Shown here: piece by piece, positions 43,301 through 53,857 of the stretch | Numbering within the stretch: the first letter of the stretch is position 1 | Layout of the letters: each line of letters begins with the position of its first letter | Source: Halesus radiatus | Lineage: Eukaryota > Arthropoda > Insecta > Trichoptera > Limnephilidae | Length of the DNA: 64,000 nt | NCBI GenBank assembly: GCA_022606495.2 | Contig: JAHDVE020007140.1 | Coordinates: 1 to 64,000, forward strand | Direction: 5' to 3' | The notes under the pieces: generated by a model | What the model was told of the DNA's origin: nothing | Database searches by the model: none | The model's input: only the letters and a program-made list of their open reading frames with translations | Position numbers and translations under genes: made by a program

Positions 43301-45139
43301 GTATGAAATAAGCAAGTGGAAGATAGTTACAAAGGTTTTTTTTATCAAAAAGTTCATATGAAAACGGAATTTCACCATGTATTGACAGTTTCAAAATTAC
43401 AAGTAATTAAAAAAGCTTTACCTTTAATACGAGAACTCTATTTATACATATTTTTAAAACACACTAAATGAGTTGCACAACTAGTAACACACGTATACAA
43501 CTTGGTCTAGAGTATAATTAATAATTTAATGATATTGACAGAATTCACATAGCAAAAGTCTCATTTCATACAGGAAAAATGTTCATACTGTATTTAATTG
43601 TCCCAGAAATTAAGTGAATGTATAAAATTTCCCAATAACCCTATTTAGTTATTCCAATTTGTCTATCCCATTGTTCTGAGTTGATGATGAACAGTTGAAC
43701 GTCTATTCGCCCGAATGATTTATCGAGGTTTTGTGGATAAATTAATAATTCAGAATGAAATATAAACACAAATAAGAGAATGCTCAGGACGATGATGTAA
43801 TAGCAATGGAGAATATCATTTCCAATTTTGAAACTGTTAACTAGTGTGGAAAAAAGTTACAAAGGTTTTAATTTTTTTTTTTAAGCCATATTAAGAAGGA
43901 ACAGTGGCGGTTTTCTCTAAAGAGCATTCGTGCAGTGAACTCCCATAAAAAGGATAAAAAAATATTATATTATAACTTTCCAAACACTTTAAACAGTGCA
44001 CCATTCAAATTCGGTGCTAAAAATCCACCCGTCCGCCAATACCGGCCAAGAGCGAGTACAAAATGAATTCTATACGTGCTTCATGAATCCCGCACGTATG
44101 AAACTTTTTTTCGTTAGAAACAGTTCTCGCAAAACATACTACAGCGCTACAGAGGTAGATGTGCGAACCTTGGGAATCTACAAGCAGCCCGGGTGCGCAG
44201 CGACTATGCGATTTGTTAATACCATATTTGTATGTAATAGAATTTGGAAAAACCTACAGATTTTTGTTTTTTGATTATTGTGTTTTAAGTTGTTATTAAA
44301 TAAGGTAGATACTACTTTTTTTTTACCGTGTTTCTAAAAATAAAAAATAAAAAAATAAATAAAAAATAAAATTTAAAAAAATTTTTAAAAAATTTTTAAA
44401 ATTTTAAAATAAAATAAAATAAAATAAACATTTCTTACCTAAATTGTGATTTATTCGCATTTTTTTTTTCTTTTGATGGTAGATACATTCTTCACCCACA
44501 GTCGTTTTAAAAATTTAATCGCTCTTGTTGCGATGTGATAAAATTCCTTTAGGCCTAGAAAAAAATACGCATAAATATGGAAAAGACCAACACAGGATTT
44601 TCTCATATATCTAGGCGATTTATTGTGCTGGAAAAGATATGCATTACAATCATTATAGGCTATATTTTCTGGTTTAAGTGACATTCTGGGGAAATTGTAA
44701 GTATTTTTTTTATCCATCCGAGGGGTTTTTCTCCTTTATTAATATTCTATTGAACTCCTACAGAAATAGAACCACCACTGAGAAAAGGGAAATGTTATTG
44801 TTATGAAATTTTGCAGGTAACGATGTGATGTAAATACAAATACGTGTGCTTTCCATATTCTTTGTTTGATGTTTTAGTCAATTCGCCAGCTTCTTAAAGT
44901 GAATGCACTTCGAAAAGAGTTTTCAAGTAAACATTTTACGTTTTTTTTTCAGGAAATATCCACATAACCCGTGTATACTTAAAGATATCAACATATTAAC
45001 ATCCCCGTTTCAAAATACATAAATAATAAAATCAATGTAAATATTAAATAAAGTTAAATCTTTCTACATTGTTTAAGCTGTTCCTCATATGAACAGTTCA
45101 TTGAATAAGTTAAAGAATTGTTAATATAAATTAATAATT
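43301..45139. other. AT-rich region, short unknown ORFs
   Basis: GTTACAAAGGTTTT occurs at about 43328 and again at about 43856, possibly a leftover PLE-3 repeat. About 43990-44230 is GC-richer, with a 92-codon plus frame (43996-44274) of no recognised family. 44336-44430 is A/T-only low complexity. Minus frame 44451-44717 is unconvincing. Confidence 0.3.
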
Positions 45140-45200
45140 AATTTCTTAAGCAACCATTTGCTTTGCTTCTGAAACACGTGGATATTTATATATTAAAAAT
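45140..45200 (+). mobile_element. PLE-1 terminal scrap
   Basis: AAGCAACCATTTGCTTTGCTT followed by CTGAAACACGTGGATATTTA and TATATTAAAA resembles the PLE-1 stem II to 3' end. The first core block is lost. Confidence 0.4.
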
Positions 45201-45439
45201 ATTGTTTTAATCTTATTGATTAGTTTCTTCTTCAATTAACCTGCCGATTCTAGTTGTTCCGTATTAGGAACCAAATGACGGTCCTCATTATACCCTTTCT
45301 ATCTCCCTTTCTTTTAAGGTCAGATATGTGTTTTAGAAAGAGAGAACATCAGACCACACTTTGCATCATATTTTGATAGTGGCCATAAAGGATTTTAAGG
45401 TAAAATCACTTTTTGGCACCATTTTTGATTAAATGAACA

Positions 45440-45610
45440 AGAGTCATTTTGTATAGACCACGATTTAATAAATAAATATCGACATGTTTAGAAAGTATCG
45501 GTTTCTTCATAAGGATACAACGTGTAGTATACTTTATATCCTGATGAGGGAACCATTGGTTGAGAAACATGTTTATATTTATTTATTAAAAAGTGATTAT
45601 GCAAAATAAG
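45440..45610. mobile_element. Head-to-head PLE-1 termini
   Basis: Left arm (minus strand, about 45512 to 45440) has GAAGAAACCGATACTTTCTA and AACATGTCGATATTTATT. The right arm (45535-45610) has the hammerhead and ATGTTTATATTTATTTATTA. Roughly 25 bp separate the arms. No coding body. Same organisation as 23477-23583. Confidence 0.68.
45541..45573 (+). ncRNA. Hammerhead ribozyme motif, PLE-1 variant
   Basis: CTGATGA core intact, stem II AACC/GGTT with loop ATT, GAGAAAC, triplet GTT. Four stem I pairs (TATA before with TATA after), with a mismatch at the junction. Stem II sequence is different from other PLE-1 copies (GAAAGC/GCTTTC), yet still pairs. Confidence 0.62.
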
Positions 45611-45759
45611 TCTCATTATTATTATTATTTTTTTAATTTAATAACTTCTTTCATAAATAAAGCATATTTCAAACTGAATAATAACAGTTCATATTAAATT
45701 TAAAAAACTTTAAATAAATGCGCAGTTCTACAAAGTAAACTTGAATACAATAATTGGAT

Positions 45760-46140
45760 TAATTGTTTTTGTGTTTAATTCGTAGAACTCCATTTATTTT
45801 TTTTAACTTAATGTCAATCAAATTTAATGTTATTATTAAGTTCTGCAAAGTATTTTTAGTTTAATTTATTATTTGACAGCTGTTTCGGCATTTTCGAACT
45901 GTGGTTAATCCACATTATGATGACTTATTCATATGATTTTATTTACTCCCACCCCATACATCAGTTAAATACGAGGAAACACATTATAAATGTGAAAACC
46001 TCACAGAATTCAAAATTTTAATTGTTTTTTTAACTAAATCGGTTTTACCGATAATAAATCATTATCTATTTATTTTTTAAAACCCGTCCAAATTAGAATG
46101 GGGGGAGTAAATAAAATCGTATAAATAAGTCATTAGTTGG
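45760..46140. mobile_element. PLE-2 termini in inverted orientation
   Basis: 45760-45955 is PLE-2 terminus on the minus strand (GACAGCTGTTTCGGCATTTT). From about 45957 the plus strand resumes with the end of the endonuclease region (ATCAGTTAAATACGAGGAAA), the TCGGTTTTACCGA hairpin and TCCAAATTAGAATGGGG, matching 36915-37060. The junction lies near 45956. No ORF survives. Confidence 0.75.
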
Positions 46141-48289
46141 AGGTGAGTTAGAATAAGGGAGTATTATATGGAACCCACATTATATGAAATATGAAAAAAC
46201 TATTGAAACCATACAAAATAATAAAATAAAAATTTAGACTATTACCCTTCAAATGTGGATTATACGTTACTCCAATCTTAAGAGGAACGACTTCAATCCT
46301 TTAATTTTCTTCTTTTGGAAAAAAGGAAAAGAGATTTAATGCTTATACGAAATTATCCCCAACAAGCCCGAAACCATTAATTGTTTAAGTAGGATTCACA
46401 AATTTCCTAATAGACGCTATTCAAGGAGTCATTAAACCAAATGTCTCAAATGTGTAGATTGTAAAATGAAATAGAATGTTACGATGTAGACATCTCTATA
46501 AGCGGCCTCGCATATTTTAAAAATCAAATTAGCAATATTCTGTCACGTCATGGAAAATAATGGCGTTCTTAGAAATTTCTGTAACTTGCTTTATTTTTTT
46601 TTCTTATCTCTTTCTTTATTATCTTATATTATATTTTATGATTATTACACCTTTTTCTCTTTCTATATCTTATATTATGTTGTATGTTATATATATTTTT
46701 TTTATTATTTAGGATCTCTACCAAATGATAACTAAACCCTAAGCAATGCAACCCGTGAAAATTTTGAACTGGATTATTAACATTTACGTACAACCCATGA
46801 TATTTTATATATATATATGATCTTGTGAATAACTCATAAAAAAAGATTTTACGGGAGATTTTTATAAAATTCTAGCAGTATAAATAATTTGAAAACCTTG
46901 ATATTTCTGCAGTTGAGAGTTTTAAGGTTCTTACATTTTTATTTATAAAAGTTTTCACAGAATTCGTTGGGTAATTTGTGCTTTACGAGGTAATGATAAT
47001 TACAATTAAAGGTATAAGTAGACAGAATACCAGTTTAACTCAATAACATGCGAAATTTCATTGTTATTCTTCACCATACATCTATATAATGCCAGGCTCA
47101 AAACAAAGTGAAATGTTTAATATATCCTGAGTGAGCCCACCGTGCCGCGCTCTGCTGGGAAATTAAGAAACTCATTTAATCTGACAGGAAATATATGTCC
47201 ATCCCATCTTGGTGCCAACACTCTCCGACTCCCCAACTCCGCGATATGACAGCCGGCCAGTATATCATTAGCGCAAACGTAATGCTAAAAAATGATTTAA
47301 TTAGGCGGAGCAGCCTTCGCGGACCGGGTGATGCGAGTGCGAGTGTGTTCGCAGTTTGGTGCAATGTTGTTTACGGCACAAAGGGAACTTTGAATTATAC
47401 ATTCGGTGTCAAAAGTATGGGTGACTTTGTGTGATACAATTTCTGATGAAATACTGTAGAATACTTATTCAGTATGAATACTAAACTCGGTGTTATTACG
47501 CTTACAGTTGTTCATTAGGGAAAAATGGGACATTTTAATTTTTCACCGTTAAAAAAAAAGTTTTCCTAAAAAGATTTTTCCTGCAAAACCTTCCAGTAAA
47601 AAAACAGTTTTTTTTGTTGTTGTTACTGAAATAACCTGAAAATTGTCACGCCACAACACTGCTACTTTGAGTTCTGTCTTTGCCGCAGGTTTCTGATGTA
47701 AAGCTATCGGGATGTAAAAATTTTTGTTAAACTATTTATATAACTCAGTCAAACATAGAAAATAATAAAAGTGATTTTTCTGTACTACTTGCAGCATATT
47801 TTAATGGCTCGTCTGTAGTGAAAATATGTATCAAATTATCTTATTTAAGGTATCTGTTCAACTGTTTATTTACATCAATACCAATATTTATTTTTTTATT
47901 TTTTTATTTAGTCCCTATTGGGTTTTTACATGGAATAATAAGTAACATTATTTAAGTATAACATTATTTTTTATATACAAGATAAGTAACTAGTAGTACT
48001 ATCATAAGTGCATTCATATTATTGTTACTTAACATTGGTATGAAAAGCACTGAGCAAACAATAAAGCATGTTCCTTGTTACAATACAAAGAATCTAAAGC
48101 ACGACATTACTACCGCATTTGACCTCGCATTTGACTTCGCAAACATTTTTAAAATTACTATTAGCTATTAATGGCAACCCTCTCCCAGTTCATCTTTCCT
48201 ACATGTTCTAATTTGAGATGACATATTGACAGCGTTACTCTTGTGAGATGTTTACAAACACAGGCAAATTACTAGTTAATTACTTGTAT
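46141..48289. other. Spacer with one non-repetitive GC-richer stretch
   Basis: Mostly AT-rich. 47130-47440 is GC-richer and non-repetitive, with several homeodomain-type cores (CATTTAATC, ATTTAATTAGG, ATCATTAGC). Two short frames on opposite strands (47176-47364, 47195-47434) overlap and look incidental. A conserved non-coding element is a fair guess but unproven here. Confidence 0.35.
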
Positions 48290-48700
48290 TTTAATAAATG
48301 AATTGAATAAATTCACCACTTTATTAATATAAAGATACCTACATGTTTCGAAAGCGATGCTTTCTTAATGAGGAGTAACACTTAAAGTAATAATGTCAAG
48401 TATAGACGAATGATAACAAGTAGAATAAAATAGACAAATTATAAAAATAAACAAAAATTGATTAAAGTAGTTAATTAATCAAAAATGTTGATAAAAAATT
48501 ATTTTAAAACATTGAATAACAAATTTGTATTATAAATTCAAAAAGAAATTATTTTTAGTATTAATATTAATATGAAAATAAATTCAAGAGACAGCATTTT
48601 AAAAAATTGTTTGGTTATTTATTAAGTTTAATTCACTATTAAAGATTTTTCTGATTTCTAAAATTTATATATTTAAAAAAAATTATATTTTTTTACTTGT
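48290..48700 (-). mobile_element. PLE-1 Penelope-like element 3' end, reverse
   Basis: Minus strand from about 48685: I-L-E-I-R-K-I-F-N-S-E-L-N-L-I-N-N-Q, the end of the PLE-1 endonuclease, with a stop near 48601. Spacer follows, then the hammerhead-like motif (48341-48373; stem II GAAAGC/GCTTTC intact, first core CTCATTA mutated) and AATAAAGTGGTGAATTTATT. 5' truncated. Confidence 0.8.
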
Positions 48701-49559
48701 ATTTTATACAATTTTTGAAATACTTGGAAAAGATGAATAAAATTCCGATTCAGAATACCTTGTTACAACTCTTCAGTTTCGTTTTAAATTGCCTCAAAGC
48801 GGCTTACTACTTAGTTCGTTCTACGGATGGTATAAGACGGCACATTTCGGTACAATATAATTCGCTTACGAGAAGAAATCTCGAGAAACTTGAAAGGGCT
48901 TTTCTGAAGTTGTAAGAAATCTTCCCTCGCAATACATCTCGGCTTGAAGACTGTTAAGCAGTTCCCCTAATTGAAATAATTTGATTTACACAACTATGCA
49001 CGATAGTACGAGAATACTGCGTCTATTTGAAAATTGCATTTTTTTACTATACGATATACTTCAGGAATCAGCTTATTTAGGAATTACGTTTTGATGGACT
49101 GATGGAAGTTGAAAGAATTTATATTTTTTTTAAATAACTTATTAATCAAAGGAGCATGTGTTGGGATCTGTAATTAATGATCACCAATCGTTAACAGGAG
49201 TATTGTTTATTTGCATAACGGTTATAAAAGCTTATGGTTAAATTTACACAATATAAATAAGAACATAAGATAACAACCAATTGAACACGGATTAGAGCGA
49301 GAACAACAGGAAAAGAATAATGCTATTATGGAAGACCGGCGACTATACAGGCAATGTAGATGTCACTAGTGTCGCTGTACCTCAGGTGTTTCGTGGCTGT
49401 TGTAATAATCAATCTTATTGGCCACCTCAACAGGTAGAAGCAGGTAGCTACACGCTGATGAAAAATCCATCTGCCTCGTATTCAGAATCTGTTAAATAAT
49501 AAGATGAATCTCCTGAGAATCATATACTTGAGTCAGGTGTTTCTAATAATCGGAATAAC
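48701..49559. other. Spacer, one short ORF
   Basis: 48697-48915 contains a 72-codon frame with mixed composition in a less AT-rich stretch. I recognise no domain. The rest is AT-rich. Confidence 0.3.
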
Positions 49560-50070
49560 AGAAAAGTGTTTTTTTTTATGTGAATACCGTACAACTGCTC
49601 CAAACTCCCAGGAGCAGGTGGGTGTATGGCATCCCCAATTGGGGTACGTTGTGATTAGTGGGGTACATTGCTCTAAAACCAAAGATGGGCTGTGTCTAGT
49701 TTTTCATATTTGAGTAGAAATTGTGCATTGAATATTTGAAAAATTCCACCTTGTTATTATCTTCTTCTGATTGTTATGGCCAACAGAATAAATGATCGTA
49801 TTAGTTTCTTACCAAATTCGTGGAAAAAAATACATTTATATCTAAAATTTGTCGTAACTTAGGGTAGGCACAGCTCTTCAGCCTTTGTGGACTACACGCC
49901 ACTGGTTGTGAGCGTGCGAGTGTAAACTGTATGCCCTAAGCTTTAGGGGGATGGAGATGGAAAAAAAGATTGGAAAGTATCTAGCTAGTCAGATCTGGTC
50001 ACCAAACATGGCTTATACTATTGTAATGAACGTTTATATTCTAATCGGTAATCTTTTACGGCGATTTATG
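49560..50070 (-). mobile_element. SINE-B fragments (two old pieces)
   Basis: 49585-49680 matches the SINE-B 3' end in reverse (ACTGCTCC, GGCATCCCCAATTGGGG). 49920-50070 matches the body in reverse (GTCAGATCTGGTCACCAAAC). About 240 bp of unassigned DNA lies between them, so they are probably two separate copies. Confidence 0.6.
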
Positions 50071-50309
50071 TTTGAAACTATATATTAATGTGAATAAAGC
50101 AAGCAGTGCGTACCGAGACAGAGTGTGGTAGTTCATCCTCGCTGCCTATTTTTTGCGGAAAACGGTGTAATGGTGAGTTAGTTAGTCAATAATTAGTAAA
50201 TTGAGAGTTCTTAGGTATGTTAAATCGCTTTTTAGCCAATATTTTCTTTCTGATTTAATAAATTATTTCAAATAATTCCATCCCATGAGTTATCAATGAA
50301 ACTCATTAT

Positions 50310-50979
50310 GAAGAACGGATGGATTCCCTGTTTTATACAAAACCTAATTGTGGATTTGATTTTTACCCAAACTGAATCATCTTTTTTTTAAAATTAAAGG
50401 TATAGTAAATGTCTAGTAGGGGATAGAAATATTTTATTTATTTTTCTTTTAAATTATGAAATATAGGCCATTAAAATAATCCATTTTTCGTGATTTTAGA
50501 AGCAACTTTGACACATATTTCCGGGTTTGTGGTATATACTCGTTTATATATATATTTTTTTTAATATAATATGTGTTGTGTAAATATGATTAGATAAAAT
50601 AAAATTTTAATTTTAAAAAACTCCTTTAAACATAACGCCTTTTCTGGTCGATATTTTAAATTATGTACGGCAAATTTATGTTCCAACGTAAATTGATCGT
50701 TTTTAATCAAAATTGATCTTTCTTAATCTAAATTTATGTCCATCATAATGCTTATTTTAACATTATGTTTTTTTTTTTCATACTAGACGGGGAAATTCTT
50801 TTTTTTTAAATCACCATTGACCCCCAAATAATTGGTAAAGTTGCCTCTGAAATCGCGACAATTCGATTTCATTGCTATATACCTTTTGATGAAAATAAAT
50901 GTCATTGGGTTTAGGTTAGTATTGTGGAGTCAAATCCAAAATTAAGCTTTGTATCAAACAGGCCGCGCAGCCATTCCTC
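50310..50979. mobile_element. MITE, family T, copy 2 (old)
   Basis: The right end is GGCCGCGCAGCCATTCCTC followed by TTAA. The left end is a diverged GAAGAACGG preceded by TTAT, with internal blocks (CCAAACTGAATCATCT, TATAGGCCATTAAAA) matching 26143-26860. Divergence shows it inserted much earlier than copy 1. Confidence 0.72.
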
Positions 50980-51009
50980 TTAAGGGATTGTTAATCATTG
51001 GTACATTAT

Positions 51010-51150
51010 TTTTTTTAAGTCGCATCCTCATTGCTGAGGATCCTAACCCCAGTTCCAACCTCCCTTGTGTACAAGGCTCCTCCACTTCTCGTGATTCTGC
51101 ACTGCGTGTATAGCTGCGGACACCGACGTTCCGAACGCCTACGAACACAA
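51010..51150 (-). pseudogene. Possible LINE 3' remnant
   Basis: A GC-richer block whose minus frame reads A-I-H-A-V-Q-N-H-E-K-W-R-S-L-V-H, resembling the extreme C-terminus of some LINE ORF2 proteins (x-R-x-x-W-R-x-x-V). No upstream domain is present, so this is tentative. Confidence 0.3.
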
Positions 51151-52281
51151 TATTGATTCTTAATATTTGGTTTTAAAAAGTTTTCAAAGCAAATATGCAT
51201 ATGAAAATATGCAAACAAAAACATGCTCGAAATATACATGTGCATTTTAAAAATGTATATTTCGATACATAACAATATATTACAAAACAGAAAAAAATAT
51301 GCCTATATCAGAATCTACAAAGTTTAGTAGGACAGCCATTAGAACAGAGTTGGTGCTTATAATAAATCGTTTTCCAATAGCATTTAAAAAAACAGGATTT
51401 TTGAATATCATGTCAAGATTTGTTAAAAGCGTACACATTTCTTAATTCGTCAGGCAATTTGTTATAGTTGTGATGTAGGCGATGTATTCCAATGATTTCA
51501 GTCCGTATATTGTTGAGTGTATTTTTGATATCTGTAGTTTGTGGTGTTGTCGTGTATTATATTAGTGAACGTCGTGGTTATAGCTAAGTTTTATATTTGT
51601 GTGAGTATGGCATTGAATTATTTTTAAAATAGTGTTTGTTATCCCATGACTAGGAATAATCTTAAACGATAATACTAGTGCGTTCCGGTAAATATCACGA
51701 GCTAATTAGGTTTGAATCCTTGGTAAAAATGTTAATATTTTTTTTTTAAAGTATGTCGGTTGAAAATTTAGTAGATAAGTAATTAGTAAATTTCTTTTGT
51801 TCTGTTTTTCAGGTTTAACGTGTTGTAAGAGTTATAATATTTGCTCACGAAAGAATTTATAATTTGCTGTTATGAAGCGAATAATTAAGAATTATTTTTT
51901 CTTTGAAAATACGGCATTCTTTAGGATTAAGGAGTCAAGGAAGATTAACTTCAGCAGTAATTTAAATAACTTCAAACTCTTTTCCAAGTCCGCTATCTTC
52001 GGCATTTGCCAAAAAATTTAATGCTGCTAAATTATTATTTAATTACTACAAGTTGTGCCTACCTAACGACCAATGATATATAATGCACAAGGTCAACCGT
52101 TTGTTAACCTACTTTATTTAAATTTACCTCAAATAACTAATTATTAATTAATAAATTTCTCTATAACGTAGATAGGCAAAACTTGTGACAAGTATCTTTT
52201 TCAAAGCTGTAAATATTTTTATGGTCAGTACCCAAAAATACGCACTTCGCCGGTTTCTAACTCGAAAAATACTACGAATGA
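51151..52281. other. AT-rich spacer
   Basis: No gene, RNA or repeat match recognised. Confidence 0.45.
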
Positions 52282-52541
52282 TTTATGTGTGTATTACTAA
52301 TTAGTAAAACGTATAAAGTTTCAAAAGACAATAATTCTCAAGCTATAGTCTATTAATTTTTTTTATGAAATACGTTATGGAATTTTAGTTAAAACGTTTA
52401 AAATTGTTTTACCTGTCTTTAAAACTGCGCCTATTTGCAGATATTTTGGGACGTAGTTCAAAGAACTTAAGGATTACAGTTTGAGGATTTTTGTCTTTTG
52501 AAACCTTTTACATTTTTCTAACTACCCGTATAGAACTTAAT
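52282..52541. mobile_element. Foldback MITE, family F, copy 2
   Basis: The right end GATTACAGTTTGAGGATTTT, TTTTGAAACC and CTAACTACCCGTATAGAA matches the other family copies. The left end (GTATAAAGTTTCAAAAGACA) is more decayed. Confidence 0.68.
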
Positions 52542-52689
52542 TTGTGGCGTTATTTGAGTTAGCAAACTTTAAATACATATTTAGAGCAATTTTTAAGTAC
52601 TGGCCTTTAACTTTAAAAGTTTATTCACATCTACCAGCACCGCGCAATGCAGAGCAGTACAGTGCAGACATGACAATTTTGTTCTCTTT

Positions 52690-52848
52690 AAAAGGAAATA
52701 CAAACATTCCCGGGTAACGAATAGCCTGACAATATTTGAAAATCTCCTACTACCATCACAGTAAACAGTAGATGTTGCTTGTATCGTGATGGAGGACTTA
52801 GCCATCCTAGGAATTGAACTCACGACGCCTGGGTGAGACCCAAACATT
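52690..52848 (-). mobile_element. SINE-A, reverse, head-truncated
   Basis: Matches the tail and box B region (TTGAACTCACGACGCCTGGG) but stops before box A. It lies about 160 bp upstream of the large LINE. Overlaps the incidental minus frame 52593-53132. Confidence 0.72.
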
Positions 52849-53010
52849 AACATTAGTACATTATCTAACACCTTCATTTTATAGCGTACGTAAGCGTAAC
52901 GTATTCGCGCATACAAGGGCCAGCACCGGCCGAGATTGTAAGCAAGAATATTTTGACGATGCTGGTGTGAACGCATGAGTTCAAAACTCGGTGGATAGCT
53001 GCCATATGGA

Positions 53011-53643
53011 CATTGCAGCATTTGGGAAAAAATAAAAGACCTTGAAAAGCGTTTACAAAAAGTTGAGAATCTAGAAACGGAAGTCATACACCTTCGAAGA
53101 GAAGTGCGCGCCCCCTCTGATGAATCCAACAAACGAGACCGATGGGCAAGCTTGCAAAACCTTGAAATTAAGGGGATCCCTTAGAAAACAGGTGAAAACC
53201 TGATTAACGTCATCCAGAAAATCTCACTAACATTAAAACCTGAAACTCTAATTCGTGACTCGTGTGGCCAACAAAGGAAATGCCCCTGGTTTACCAAAAT
53301 CTATCATCGTAAAACATGCCAGTCGAAGTCTACAAAACCAGCTTCTTCAGGCAGTGAAAGATAGAAAGGGCTTCACCACGGCTGACATCGGTTTCGTAAG
53401 AGCCCCACAGAAGGTTTACATTAACGACCTCACTAAGGTAAATAAAAATCTATTCTTCCGGGCGAGAGTTTTGGCCGAAGAAAGGGGTTTCCAATATGTT
53501 TGGTTAAAAAACTGCCAAATCTTTGCTCGACGCAACTCAACTTCTGCGCCAATCAATATATCGAACGAGAAAAAATCTCTTCTCCCCCTGGAACTGGTGC
53601 GGGAGACCCCCGTCCCACCCAGGCACGATGTTAAGGAGACCTA
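53011..53643 (+). pseudogene. LINE ORF1 (coiled coil plus FP-C-like domain), broken
   Basis: First part (53029-53280): a heptad-like coiled coil K-I-K-D-L-E-K-R-L-Q-K-V-E-N-L-E, then the family motif N-L-E-I-K-G-I-P, a stop, and G-E-N-L-I. After a frameshift at about 53260, the frame 53255-53643 carries the baculovirus FP-like C-terminal domain found in ORF1 of many insect LINEs (S-I-I-V-K, I-Y/V-I-N-D-L-T, N-K-N-L-F-F-R-A-R, Y-V-W-L-K-N-C-Q-I-F-A-R). ORF1 proteins bind the element RNA. One stop and one shift inactivate it. Confidence 0.82.
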
Positions 53644-53857
53644 AACGAAAAATTCTGCCGTTTACTCTTTGAATTTACTATGTATTTTTCTTCCATCTTC
53701 CCTCTCCCACTCACCATCCTCTTTATAGATCTACTCAATATTACTTTACTAAACATTTTTTAAAAAAGAAAAGAAAGTATAACTATTACTTCCCGGAAAT
53801 AACATACACTATTAGCTCTCCATTTTACACTTGATTGTATATTATCACCACCCGAAA

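Noticed and set aside
52593..53132. 179-codon minus-strand ORF
   Set aside because: It runs antisense through SINE-A and the start of LINE ORF1, which have their own better explanation.
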